Of a DNA stretch of 64,000 nt, positions 9,390-18,448 are shown piece after piece. The position numbers were made by a program, and so were the translations under genes. Positions within the stretch are counted from its first letter, which is position 1. Each line of letters opens with the position of its first letter. Source of the DNA: Knoellia sp031844405 (lineage in GTDB: Bacteria; Actinomycetota; Actinomycetes; Actinomycetales; Dermatophilaceae); NCBI GenBank assembly GCA_031844405.1, contig JAUZVC010000001.1:434001-498000 (forward strand). Reading direction: 5' to 3'. The notes below the pieces were generated by a model that worked only from the letters and a program-made list of their open reading frames with translations, searched no databases and was not told the DNA's origin.

Positions 9390-11132
9390 GTGAACATCAA
9401 CTTCGTCTGCGTGGCACGCACCGAGGCCGCCGAGCACCTCCTGCCGACCCTCTTCGCGGCCGTCGTCGAGGACGCCCGCGACATCTTCGGGGAGGCCGAG
9501 GACCACCAGTGGACCGACGGCCGCGTGGCGATGTTCAACGCCGACCGGATGAACGGCGCCTGGCTGCCGTCGACCTGGCACGAGGAGCGGTCCGAAGGCG
9601 GCCACGAGATCTTCGCCGTCTCGCAGCCGCCGATCCCGGTCGACGAGGACCACACACCCGAGAGCTACTGGTCGGGGCTGGTCTCCGTCGTCCGCCGGGG
9701 CGCCATGGGCCGGCTGCTGCCCAACCACTTCGGCGTCCACCGGCGCTCCGACGGCTCGGTGCGGGTCTGGGCCGACACGCTCGGCGTCGGCCGCTGCTAC
9801 TACGTCGTCACCGACGACTTCGTCGCGGCCTCCAACCACATCGGCATCCTCACCCACTTCCTCGACGGGCCCGCCGAGGTCGACATCGAGGGCGTCGGCC
9901 GCTATGCGCTCTCCGGCTGGTTCATGCGCGACGACTCACCCATCCGTGGCATCCACCGGCTGCGCGAGGCCCAGTGCATCGACGTCGACCCGCGCGGCGG
10001 GGTCGTCTTCCGCGAGCACACCGACCTCACCGAGCTCGTCGGCGCGCGCGACGCGCGCCCGGACTACGACCAGGTCATCGCGCAGACGCGGACCATCGCC
10101 CGCAACCTCGACGCGCTCACGGTCAAGGTCCCGACTCTCTACCTCAGTGGTGGCCGCGACTCGCGCATGACCGCCTCGATCTGGCTCAGCGGAGGCGGCA
10201 GCGCCCGCGTCGTCACCCTCGGCACCCTCGAGGCCGAGGCCGAGATCGCCTCGGAGCTCATGGCGTCGCTCGAGGGGACCTACGAGCCCGGCCAAGAGGT
10301 GCGGCACGACGTCACCGTCCCGACGCCGGGGGCGATCACCATGCCGCTGCACGACCGGCTCGCCAACGCCTTCGCCATGTGGGACGGCGACGCCGCCCCG
10401 ACGAACGCGCGCGCCAACGTGCGGATCCCGGGACGCTCGGCCGGGCTGAGCATCGGCGGCGTCGGCGGCGAGATCATGCACGGCTACTACTACCACCGCC
10501 CCGGCGACTACGAGCGGATCGCGGAGCTCCCGCACCCCGTCGCGTATGCCGCGCGAAGCTTCCGCGGACCGCTCGCCACCGATGTCGCCCACCAGGCGAT
10601 GGCTGGCCTCTTCGACGATGTCTACGAGCGGGCCGTGGGGCACGGCCGTCCCGACATCGCCTCGCTCGACTACCTCTACCTCACCGAGAAGTTCCGTCGC
10701 TGGGGCAACCAGGCGCTCGGCTCGATGTCGGCGATCATGCTGTCGGGGCCGGCATACGTCCGCGCGTGCTTCGACCTGGAGCCGGACGAGAAGGTGGGCA
10801 AGGTCTTTCCCGACGAGATCGTCCGCCGGGCGATCCCGCCGTGGGCCGACATCCGCTACTACAAGGCCGAGGTCGCCGACTCACGGCGTGGGATGAAGCG
10901 CAAGCTGGCGACCTACGACACCGACCCCGACTACTTCCACGACGTCTTCCGCAACCCGCGGCTGTGGCCGCAGTTCCTGCGTCCGGAGGGTGTGGAGACG
11001 TTCCTGAAGACGATCGAGAGCGACGACGCGCTGCCGGTGCACGAGTCCTGGCTCAACCGCGGGCTCTGGATCGACCAGCTCGACCGTCACGTCGAAGGAC
11101 TCAACCGCCGCAGGCGAGAGGTCCGCTCCTGA
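9390..11132 (+). CDS. Asparagine-synthetase-like protein of the polysaccharide locus
   Basis: 580 residues from GTG, preceded by GAGAGGA at about 8 bases; it starts 37 bases after the fusion gene. The N-terminal half resembles a class II glutamine amidotransferase fold (ADTLGVGRCYYV and FVAASNHIGIL, like the glutaminase half of AsnB), but the residue after Met is Asn, not the required Cys2, so glutamine hydrolysis should be lost. The C-terminal half has the PP-loop ATP motif LSGGRDSR near 253 and GVGGEIMHGYYYHRP near 357 in the place of the family GxGGDE loop. AsnB-like proteins in O-antigen loci (WbpS type) amidate uronic-acid carboxyls, so an amidated ManNAcA is a reasonable guess; the missing Cys makes free ammonia, another nitrogen donor or a non-amidating role possible. 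It overlaps the next ATG by 1 base. Confidence 0.72.
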   Translation: MNINFVCVARTEAAEHLLPTLFAAVVEDARDIFGEAEDHQWTDGRVAMFNADRMNGAWLPSTWHEERSEGGHEIFAVSQPPIPVDEDHTPESYWSGLVSVVRRGAMGRLLPNHFGVHRRSDGSVRVWADTLGVGRCYYVVTDDFVAASNHIGILTHFLDGPAEVDIEGVGRYALSGWFMRDDSPIRGIHRLREAQCIDVDPRGGVVFREHTDLTELVGARDARPDYDQVIAQTRTIARNLDALTVKVPTLYLSGGRDSRMTASIWLSGGGSARVVTLGTLEAEAEIASELMASLEGTYEPGQEVRHDVTVPTPGAITMPLHDRLANAFAMWDGDAAPTNARANVRIPGRSAGLSIGGVGGEIMHGYYYHRPGDYERIAELPHPVAYAARSFRGPLATDVAHQAMAGLFDDVYERAVGHGRPDIASLDYLYLTEKFRRWGNQALGSMSAIMLSGPAYVRACFDLEPDEKVGKVFPDEIVRRAIPPWADIRYYKAEVADSRRGMKRKLATYDTDPDYFHDVFRNPRLWPQFLRPEGVETFLKTIESDDALPVHESWLNRGLWIDQLDRHVEGLNRRRREVRS

Positions 11133-13927
11133 TGGATCGCGAGCTCCTCACCACACGGCTGCAGACCGCCTTCTTCGTCCCTCGTAGGAGCGACCCCGAC
11201 GTCGCCCGCGACCTCGTGCAGGGGCGGCTCACCCTCGGGGAGAGCGTGCTGGCGGTGGGTTCCCCCACGACGTTCGACGACACTGCCCACCTCGCCCGCA
11301 TCCACCTGCTCGAGCTGCACTCGATGCGGTGGTTGGACGCGCTCCGGCGCGTGCGCGGCACGACCCCGGAGGCCGGGGATGCGTGGTCGCGCCTCTTCGA
11401 GGCGTGGGCGAGCTCGACGACGGCGGGTCAGCTGGAGTCGGTGGCGTGGACCGACCATGCGCTCGAGCAGCGATCCATCGCGCTCGCCCTCGGTGTGACC
11501 CCCGACTCGCCCGCGACGGCGGCGATCCCGCTCCACCTCGACATGCTGGAGCGCTCCGCCCAGGGCGGGACGGCGGCCCGGCGGCTGCAGGTCCTGCGGG
11601 TCCAGCTCGCGCTCCGGGCCGCGCGCGGTGACTCCGACGAGACACTGCGCGAGGCGGCAGTCCGGACCGCCACCGAGGTCTTCCGCGAGGACGGCTACGT
11701 CGTCGCCGACGACCTCGCGGCCATCGTCGAGACGGCCGACCAGTGGGAGGGTGAGCTCCGCGAGCTCGGCATCCCCGCCGACCACCCCGTCATGGACCGG
11801 CTCCACGGAGAGGACTTCTGGGTCCAGGCGATGCGGCCGGACGGCTCGCTCGTGCCCATGGGTGGCCGGGTGCCCGACCGGGTGCCCGGCTCGGACAGCT
11901 CGCAGATGCGCTACGTCGTCACCGGCGGCGAGGAGGGCTCGCCGCCCGTCGCCATCCGCCACGTCGACCCGCAGGGCCTGGTGTCGCTGCGCAGCGGCTG
12001 GGGCGAGACCGAGCGCGACGCCCGCGAGGAGACGCACGTCAGCCTCATCCTCGGACCCGTCCGTGGCCGAGAGGCGCACCACGACCCCTCGCGGATCACC
12101 TACTCCTCTCAGGGCCGCGACTGGCTCGTCGACCCGTTCGCCGACGAGGCGAGCGGCGACGACGCCCACTCGATCGTCCACGTCGAGGACGTCCGCTACC
12201 GCATCCTCGGAGGTGCGGAGCTCGTGCGGGAGTACTCCGACGAGCAGCTCGACGGCTTCGTCGTCAAGAACTCGGTCCACCTCGCGGTCCAGTGGCAGCG
12301 GCACATGGTCTTCGTCCGCACGGGCAACTACGTCGTCGTCGACGACACCGTCCGCTCGCGAAACGAGTTCCGGGCGCACGTGCAGTGGATGGTGGCACCC
12401 GACGTGGAGGTGAAGACCGTCACCGGTGGCTTCCTGCTGCACGCCGACGGCAAGACGGTCTCGCTCGTCTCCTCGGCCAGAGGCGTGGGCGACAGCACGG
12501 TCGACGAGGTCACCGACGCGACCGGGTCACGGCTGGCGTGGCGCCTGCGCGTGCCGTTGACGGGCACGAGTGCCCGCGCCGTCACGATCATCTCCGACGT
12601 GGTGGACCCCAGCCGCTTCAGTGCGCGCCGGGTGCCCCACGCCGGCAACGAGTTCACCGTCGACATCCGGGACAAGCAGCTCGACGAGACCCTCGTCGTC
12701 ACCCCGGAGCTGTCCGCGGTCATGCCGTCCGGCCTCGACCCCGACGAGGCGATCGAGCGCACCATGGCGGTCGCCGCCGCCGGGCAGCTCAGCGAGGACG
12801 AGGCTCTCGAGCAGCGTCTCGCGGTGCGTACGGCCATCGAGGCGACGAAGACCCGGATCCGTGAGCAGGGAGGCACCCCCGAGGCCAGGCGGCAGGGGAT
12901 CGAGGAGCTCGTGGCCGCCGGACGGGACCTGCGCGTCACCGGGCTGCGGGACCACGGCCTCGCCGCGGCCCTCGTCGACGTCGCCGGATCCGACCTCGCA
13001 GGGTCGATCGCCTCGAGCCCCCTCGTGGGCAAGGTCCGCCGCACCGCCATCGTTCGCTGGGCCGGCGAGCAGCTCGTGCAACCGGCCTACACCGTCCCGG
13101 TCCACACGACCCTCGAAGCCTCCACGCTGCCGGAGGGCATCGTCGAGCCGGCCGTGTGGAGCGTCGACCGGGGACAGCTCGTGCCGTCGACCTACCTGCT
13201 CGACGGTCCCGGCGACATCCTCACGATCTACTTCCACGGCGCCACCGACCGGTCCCGCCATGCGATGCCGAGGTACGAGCGGATGCGCTCGTTCTCGCAG
13301 CTCGGGCTCGGGCCGGTGATGTTCTTCTCGGACCCGTGTCTCGACCTCGACGCCCGGATGATCCTGTCCTGGTACGTCGGCACCGAGGAGGTCGACCTCC
13401 ACCTCGACATCGCGCGGATGATCGAGGCCTACGCCCGCCACAAGGAGATCGAGAAGGTCCTCCTCGTCGGCAACTCCGGGGGAGGCTTCGCAGCGCTCCA
13501 GCTCGGCGCCTACCTCGACGGGGCCAGGGTCGTGTCGTTCAACCCGCAGATCCAGATCGACGCGTACGTCCCGCGGATCGCCGAGACGGCCCACTGGGCC
13601 ATCTTCGGTCGGAACACGGTCGCCGGCGACGAGGTTCACGGCCCCCGGATGGATCTCATCGAGAGGTACCGCCGGATCGGCTTCGACCAGGACGTCGTGC
13701 TCATCCAGAACCCGGGCGACGACATGCACTACCAGCACCACTTCGTCCCGTTCCGCGAGGCGTTCCTCGCCTCGCCGAACGCCGGGCGGTTCACGGAGCA
13801 CACGCCCTACCTGGGCCCGGGCCACCGGGTCCCACCGCCCGACGAGTACCTCGACTACGTGAGGGAGGCGGCGTCGCGGCCGTCGGCCGACTGGTCTCTG
13901 CGCGGGCTGCGCGAGCACCTGGCCTAG
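11132..13927 (+). CDS. Heparinase II/III-like domain fused to an alpha/beta hydrolase
   Basis: 931 residues, ATG overlapping the previous stop (TGATG). Residues 1-230 are helical. About 235-560 resembles the beta-sandwich of heparinase II/III: GREAHHDPSRITYSSQGR near 312 parallels the SRAHKHADD segment of the upstream fusion, followed by VDPFADEASGDDAHSIVHV. About 690-931 is an alpha/beta-hydrolase: strand LTIYFHGATDRSRH near 696, nucleophile elbow VGNSGGGFAAL near 778 (Ser) and a candidate catalytic His in DDMHYQHHF near 863. No signal peptide or membrane segment is visible. A lyase-esterase pair would suit a glycan that is both uronic and acylated. The lyase Asn/His/Tyr set is less clear than in the other fusion, so this part may be non-catalytic. 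The stop overlaps the convergent gene's stop in CTAG. Confidence 0.68.
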   Translation: MDRELLTTRLQTAFFVPRRSDPDVARDLVQGRLTLGESVLAVGSPTTFDDTAHLARIHLLELHSMRWLDALRRVRGTTPEAGDAWSRLFEAWASSTTAGQLESVAWTDHALEQRSIALALGVTPDSPATAAIPLHLDMLERSAQGGTAARRLQVLRVQLALRAARGDSDETLREAAVRTATEVFREDGYVVADDLAAIVETADQWEGELRELGIPADHPVMDRLHGEDFWVQAMRPDGSLVPMGGRVPDRVPGSDSSQMRYVVTGGEEGSPPVAIRHVDPQGLVSLRSGWGETERDAREETHVSLILGPVRGREAHHDPSRITYSSQGRDWLVDPFADEASGDDAHSIVHVEDVRYRILGGAELVREYSDEQLDGFVVKNSVHLAVQWQRHMVFVRTGNYVVVDDTVRSRNEFRAHVQWMVAPDVEVKTVTGGFLLHADGKTVSLVSSARGVGDSTVDEVTDATGSRLAWRLRVPLTGTSARAVTIISDVVDPSRFSARRVPHAGNEFTVDIRDKQLDETLVVTPELSAVMPSGLDPDEAIERTMAVAAAGQLSEDEALEQRLAVRTAIEATKTRIREQGGTPEARRQGIEELVAAGRDLRVTGLRDHGLAAALVDVAGSDLAGSIASSPLVGKVRRTAIVRWAGEQLVQPAYTVPVHTTLEASTLPEGIVEPAVWSVDRGQLVPSTYLLDGPGDILTIYFHGATDRSRHAMPRYERMRSFSQLGLGPVMFFSDPCLDLDARMILSWYVGTEEVDLHLDIARMIEAYARHKEIEKVLLVGNSGGGFAALQLGAYLDGARVVSFNPQIQIDAYVPRIAETAHWAIFGRNTVAGDEVHGPRMDLIERYRRIGFDQDVVLIQNPGDDMHYQHHFVPFREAFLASPNAGRFTEHTPYLGPGHRVPPPDEYLDYVREAASRPSADWSLRGLREHLA

Positions 13928-16095
13928 AGCGTCGCGCCGACCGACTCGTAGACGGCGTGGTAGGTCGTGGCGTTGCGGTCCCACGACCGCTCGGCCCGGA
14001 CCCAGGCGGCACCGTCACGGGCCATCTGCTCCCTGCGCGCCGGGTCGGCGAGGAGCGCGGCCACGGTCATCGCCAGGTCGTGGTGGTCGCCGGAGCGGAA
14101 GAGCTCGGCGCAGCCGCTGTCCGACCCGATCTCGGCGAGCGCAGCGACATCGGAGAAGACGCACGGGCGGCCGGTGGCCATGGCCTCGAAGGGCTTGAGC
14201 GGCGTGACGAGCTCGGTGACGGCGGCCCGCTTGCGCGGCACGACGAAGAGGTCGATCGCGGCGTAGTGGTCGGCGACGAGGTCGTGGCCCACTCGACCCG
14301 CGAAGACGACGCTGCGCATGTCGAGACCGGCCGCCAGCGCGCGCAGACCCGGCAGCTCGGCGCCGTCCCCGACGACGAGAAGCCGCACGGGGGAGCCACG
14401 CAGCGGTGCCACCGCGGCGACGAGCTCCTCGGCGTGTCCCCGCACCGTCTCGTCGGTCGCGTCGGGGTGCACCGCGCGCAGTCGTTGGGCGAGGACGTCG
14501 ACCGGGTCGGCGCCGGTCTCGTCGCCGGTCTGGTCGCCGGCCTCGTCCGGCCGCCGGTCGGCATCGCCGTCCGTGCTCGCGTCGAGCGCGGCCTCGAGCT
14601 CGAACGCGGCCCGCACGAGGGTGCCGATGCCCTCGTACTCGACGATCGACGAGATGTAGCCGACGACGAGGGCGTCGGGCTCCAGCCCGAGCCCGGACCG
14701 GGTCGCCGGGCTGTCGTGCATCACCGGGAACTCGTCGCCGTCGACCGCGTTGGGTGCGATGAAGACCGGAGGAGCGGGGAGGTCGAGTCGCTCGCCGACG
14801 CGCTCGATGTGCGCCTCCATGACCCGGGCGAGGGTCACCACGGCGTCGGACTCGCTGCGCGTGCGCGCCTCGCTCTCGACCCGGAGGCGGTACATGTCCG
14901 GCAGGCCGAACCGAGCCTCGAGCTCGGTGGCGTCCGGCCACCCCGACGCCTCCGCGGTGCGCGAGTACCAGCTCTCCTCCCAGAACCCCCGCGTCTCGTT
15001 GACGAGCGGGATGCCTGCGTGACGGGCGACCGGAAGCGCGATGAGCGCGTTCATGAAGTCGGAGTGGACGTGCAGGACCGCGGGCCGCTCCTGTGCCACG
15101 ACCTCGGCGAGGCTCGCGACGTTGGCCGCGAGCCACGCGTCCCACGCACCATCGCCCCGTCGCGGACCCGCGAGGAGATGGTGCCGTATGCCGTCGTGCT
15201 CGTAGGTCGTCGTCGTCTCGGCGGCCTCCCCGGTCGATCCCGAGTGGGCGACGACGACGGGCTCAAGACCGATCCGGACCTGGGCCTGCACGGTGTACTG
15301 CGTGCGCAGGGTGTAGCCGGACTGCGTCTCGGGCAGCGCCTTGCCGACGACGTGCATGACGACGCCGGGGCGCGGTGGTTCGGTGGGTGCCTGAGGGGGA
15401 AGGGCGGGCTCGACCTCGCCCCGGTAGAGCGCGAGCTCGGAGGCATAGAGCACGGCTCGCGCCTCGTCCTCCGGCTTCCGGGTCCGCTCGGCGACCGACC
15501 GGCTCAGCTCCGCCGACCGCTCGAGGTAGCCGAGCCGGAGCAGGCCCTGCTGGAGCCGTCGGACGTGGGTCACGCTCAGCGCGGCGTCCAGGCCGGGGAA
15601 GGCGGCGAGGTAGGGAAGGGCCTCGAGGTGGCGTCGCGCCTCGATGGCAGCCAGCACCTGGTCGGCAGCCTGCCGCGGTGTGAGTACCTCCGGCAGCGGC
15701 AGTCCCTGGTGCCGGGCGAGCGTGACGACGGCGTCGAGCACCTCGGCGGCCCGGGCCGGACCGGCGGTGGCCTCCAGGGCGTCCAGCCGCTGCTGGAGCG
15801 CCGCGGCCGACGTCGGTGTGGTGGCCGAGACAGCGGCGATCCGCCGCTCGAGGTTCGACACGCGCGTAGCCATGGCGTCGGCCCGCGCCCGGTAGGTCCG
15901 CGCCGCGAGCAGGGCCATTCCCGTCACGACCGCAGGGAGGACCACCCCGAGGACCGAGAGGATGGCGCGCGTCGACAGGGGAGCGGACAGCTGTGTCACG
16001 AGGGTCGCGACGGCTGCGCACCACAGCACGGCGCAGGCCACCATGGCCAGCTGGAAGGCACGGGTCCGCGACGACGTCGAGCGGGTGGAGACCAT
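13924..16095 (-). CDS. Membrane-anchored GT4 glycosyltransferase with acidic insert
   Basis: 723 residues. Two hydrophobic helices near the N-terminus (about 14-36 and 45-70) are followed by a coiled-coil-like stretch, an alpha-helical region and a GT4 domain from about 245 (HVVGKALPETQSGYTLRTQY) with NETRGFWEESWYS, FIAPNAVDGDEFP, VGYISSIVEYEGI, VPRKRAAVTELVTPLKPFEAMATG. It is a clear paralogue of the transferase half of the GT-heparinase fusion on the other strand, but has no lyase. Between the donor-lobe GYISSIVEYEG motif and the next strand lies an extra Asp/Glu-rich segment of about 60 residues (roughly 500-560). The start chosen precedes the first membrane helix; no good ribosome site is visible, so the start is uncertain. 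Convergent with the lyase-hydrolase gene. Confidence 0.82.
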   Translation of the reverse strand: MVSTRSTSSRTRAFQLAMVACAVLWCAAVATLVTQLSAPLSTRAILSVLGVVLPAVVTGMALLAARTYRARADAMATRVSNLERRIAAVSATTPTSAAALQQRLDALEATAGPARAAEVLDAVVTLARHQGLPLPEVLTPRQAADQVLAAIEARRHLEALPYLAAFPGLDAALSVTHVRRLQQGLLRLGYLERSAELSRSVAERTRKPEDEARAVLYASELALYRGEVEPALPPQAPTEPPRPGVVMHVVGKALPETQSGYTLRTQYTVQAQVRIGLEPVVVAHSGSTGEAAETTTTYEHDGIRHHLLAGPRRGDGAWDAWLAANVASLAEVVAQERPAVLHVHSDFMNALIALPVARHAGIPLVNETRGFWEESWYSRTAEASGWPDATELEARFGLPDMYRLRVESEARTRSESDAVVTLARVMEAHIERVGERLDLPAPPVFIAPNAVDGDEFPVMHDSPATRSGLGLEPDALVVGYISSIVEYEGIGTLVRAAFELEAALDASTDGDADRRPDEAGDQTGDETGADPVDVLAQRLRAVHPDATDETVRGHAEELVAAVAPLRGSPVRLLVVGDGAELPGLRALAAGLDMRSVVFAGRVGHDLVADHYAAIDLFVVPRKRAAVTELVTPLKPFEAMATGRPCVFSDVAALAEIGSDSGCAELFRSGDHHDLAMTVAALLADPARREQMARDGAAWVRAERSWDRNATTYHAVYESVGATL

Positions 16096-16261
16096 GAGGA
16101 GAACGGCTGCTTTCGGCGGGCGTCGGGACCCGCACAATCTACTCACGGCTCGCGCCGCGCACCACCGAGCGGCGGGCGTCCCCCCCGACGTCCGGCGGCC
16201 GTGGCGGGACCCGGCAGCCGGCGCCCTTGGGCACCGCACCGCTCGCTCCGGGGCGCGTCGT

Positions 16262-16275
16262 CGTGCTCGGTATCC
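16262..16275 (+). promoter_or_regulatory. Possible -10 element for the DUF6270 gene
   Basis: TATCCT sits about 50 bases upstream of the GTG of the following gene in the 228-base divergent gap, the only TANNNT-type hexamer well placed on this strand. No convincing -35 is seen. The rest of the gap (16096-16260) is GC-rich with no other signal I can support. Confidence 0.3.
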
Positions 16276-16323
16276 TGAGGGGGCCGACGGGATCTCCGCC
16301 GGCAGTCGAGAACCTGGAGAGAC

Positions 16324-17100
16324 GTGCCCGCCCCCACCGACCGTCCGGTACGTGTCCTCGTCTACGGCAGCTGCGTCGGTCGCGACACGATGGAGTTCGC
16401 GCGCAGCGGGTCGGTCGACCTGCGGGCCTACGTCGCCCGGCAGTCCGTCGTGTCGGTGGGCAGCGACGCGAGCCGGCACCTGCCCGAGGTGCTGAGCACG
16501 ACCTCGAAGTTCCAGGAGTCGATGATCCGCGGCGACTTCGCGGGCAGCTTCGGCGGCCGCCTCGAGGAGCTCGCGCCCCGGGTCGAGGTGCTCCTGTGGG
16601 ACCTCACCGACGAGCGCCATGGCATCCACCGCTTCGACGACGGGTCGGTCGTCACGAGGAGCATCGACAACACCCAGCTGCCCGAGCTGCGCGAGGTCCT
16701 CGACGGCGCAGAGCACATCCCCCTCGGCTCGCCGGAGCACGTCGCGCTCTGGGATGCCGCCGTCGACCGGTTCGAGGCCCGGCTGCGGGCCCTCGACCTC
16801 TTCGACAGAACGGTGGTGCTGAGGGTGCCGTGGGCGCTGCGGACCACCGAGGGCAAGGCCTCGCCGTGGAGCATGGGCATGCGGGCCAAGGACGCCAACG
16901 CGCTCTACGTCGGCTACTACGAGCGGCTGCGCGAGCGCGGCTTCGCGATGATCGAGGTCCCCCAGGAGGCCGTGCTCGCCGACCCGGGTCACCGCTGGGG
17001 CCTGGCGCCGTTCCACTACACGCCCGAGGTCTACGAGACGATCCTGCGCTCGCTCGACGGCGTGCTCGGCTCCTCGCAGACCGCGCCGATCGCAGACTGA
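16324..17100 (+). CDS. DUF6270 domain-containing protein
   Basis: 258 residues from GTG with GGAGAGA 4-5 bases upstream. The N-terminus carries the VLVYGSCVGRDTMEF motif (about 11-25) that marks DUF6270 proteins, with a conserved Ser-Cys and Arg-Asp pair resembling the first block of an SGNH-like fold. Later blocks are LLWDLTDERHG near 81, WALRTTEGKASPWS near 164 and a C-terminal HYTPEVYETIL with a conserved His. No membrane segment or signal peptide. Family members are commonly found in capsule, O-antigen or teichoic-acid loci and may be carbohydrate esterases or acyltransferases, but the activity is not established to my knowledge. It lies between two glycosyltransferase genes on the opposite strand, consistent with a glycan-modification role. 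Confidence 0.7.
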   Translation: MPAPTDRPVRVLVYGSCVGRDTMEFARSGSVDLRAYVARQSVVSVGSDASRHLPEVLSTTSKFQESMIRGDFAGSFGGRLEELAPRVEVLLWDLTDERHGIHRFDDGSVVTRSIDNTQLPELREVLDGAEHIPLGSPEHVALWDAAVDRFEARLRALDLFDRTVVLRVPWALRTTEGKASPWSMGMRAKDANALYVGYYERLRERGFAMIEVPQEAVLADPGHRWGLAPFHYTPEVYETILRSLDGVLGSSQTAPIAD

Positions 17101-17186
17101 GGCTGCTCGGCGACCAGGCCACCCGGCGTTCCGGCGGTCGGACGGTCAGGCCGGTCCGCGGCCCGTGTCCCGGCGCTGCGCCGTGG

Positions 17187-18431
17187 TCAGCGCCAGACGC
17201 CGCGGGTGTCGATGACGGCCTTCTCGGCGAGCAGCGCGCGGTCGAGGTGCTTGAACTCGCGGTGGTCGACGAGGAGCACGACGATGTCGGCCCGTCGGAT
17301 GGCGTCCTCGGTCCTCTCGAGAGTGACGTGCGAGTGCTCGGCGAAGACGCCCGGCAGCTCCTCGATGTTGGGCTCGACCGCGAGGATCTGGGCGCCGGGG
17401 TGCCGCTCGGCGAGCTGCTTGGTGATCCCGAGGGCCGGCGACTCGCGCAGGTCGTCGATGTCCGGCTTGAAGGCCAGGCCCAGGGCCGCGATGACCGGCT
17501 CCTTGAAGCGGTCGGCCCGCTCCTTGACCTTGGCGAGGACGACCTCCGGCTTGCGGTCGTTGACCTCGCGCGCGGTGCGGATGAGGCGCGCCTCGTCGGG
17601 CACGGCGCTCACGATGAACCACGGGTCGACGGCGATGCAGTGCCCGCCGACGCCGGGGCCGGGCTGGAGGATGTTGACCCGCGGGTGCTTGTTCGAGAGC
17701 TCGATGAGCTCGAAGACGTCGATCCCGAGCTTGTCGGCGATGACGGACAGCTCGTTGGCGAAGGCGATGTTGACGTCGCGGAACGAGTTCTCGGTGAGCT
17801 TGGCCATCTCGGCGGTCGTCGCGTCGGTGAGGTGGAGCTCGGCATCGCAGAAGACCTCGTAGAGGTCACGTGCCCGCTCGGCCGCCTCGACGGTGAGGCC
17901 GCCGATGATCCGGTCGTTCGTGACGAGCTCGATCATGACGCGGCCCGGCAGCACCCGCTCGGGGCAGTGCGCGAAGTGGACGACCGGTCGCTCGCCGGAA
18001 CCGTCGGTCGACAGGTCCGGGCGCGCCGCGAGGACGCGGTCCGCGAGGTGCTGGGTGGCGCCGGGAGGGGAGGTCGACTCGAGGATGATGAGCTCTCCGC
18101 CGCGCAGCTGCGGGATGATCGCGTCGGTTGCGGCGTCGATGTAGCCGAGGTCCGCCGCATAGCCGTCCTTGAAGGGCGTGGGCACCGCGACGATGTAGGT
18201 GTTGGCCTGCGGCGTCTCCTTCTGCGCCGACAGCATCCTCTGGCTCACCGCGCCGGCCACGTGGGTGGCCAGGTCGGGCTCGACGAAGGGCACCTCACCT
18301 CGGTTGACGGCGTCGACGTGACGGTCGCTCACGTCGACCCCGATGACCCTGACCCCGTTGCTGGCGAGGATCGCCGCCGTCGGCAGCCCGATGTATCCGA
18401 GGCCGATGACGGCGACGGTCTTGGTGTTCAC
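17187..18431 (-). CDS. wecC: UDP-N-acetyl-D-mannosaminuronate dehydrogenase
   Basis: 414 residues from GTG, with AAGGGGAT about 6 bases upstream. N-terminal NAD-binding GLGYIGLP at 10-17, central helices with AEMAKLTENSFRDVNIAFANEL near 205, the catalytic Cys in GVGGHCIAVDPW near 263, and a C-terminal UDP-binding domain with GLAFKPDIDDLRESPA near 315. This fits the UDP-ManNAcA/UDP-glucuronate dehydrogenase family, and the Y-I-G-L-P version plus wecB in the locus favours UDP-ManNAc as substrate. It oxidises C6 twice with NAD+ to give UDP-ManNAcA. It is 17 bases downstream of a glycosyltransferase gene on the same strand and probably co-transcribed with it. Confidence 0.9.
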   Translation of the reverse strand: MNTKTVAVIGLGYIGLPTAAILASNGVRVIGVDVSDRHVDAVNRGEVPFVEPDLATHVAGAVSQRMLSAQKETPQANTYIVAVPTPFKDGYAADLGYIDAATDAIIPQLRGGELIILESTSPPGATQHLADRVLAARPDLSTDGSGERPVVHFAHCPERVLPGRVMIELVTNDRIIGGLTVEAAERARDLYEVFCDAELHLTDATTAEMAKLTENSFRDVNIAFANELSVIADKLGIDVFELIELSNKHPRVNILQPGPGVGGHCIAVDPWFIVSAVPDEARLIRTAREVNDRKPEVVLAKVKERADRFKEPVIAALGLAFKPDIDDLRESPALGITKQLAERHPGAQILAVEPNIEELPGVFAEHSHVTLERTEDAIRRADIVVLLVDHREFKHLDRALLAEKAVIDTRGVWR

Positions 18432-18448
18432 GAAAGATCCCCTTGGTT

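Noticed and set aside
11087..12442. Long open frames antisense to the lyase-hydrolase gene, and many similar long antisense frames (for example opposite wecB, clpC, ku and iolC)
   Set aside because: They mirror real genes, have the composition of shadow frames in high-GC DNA (Arg, Gly, Asp, Val, His-rich without motifs) and lack sensible starts.
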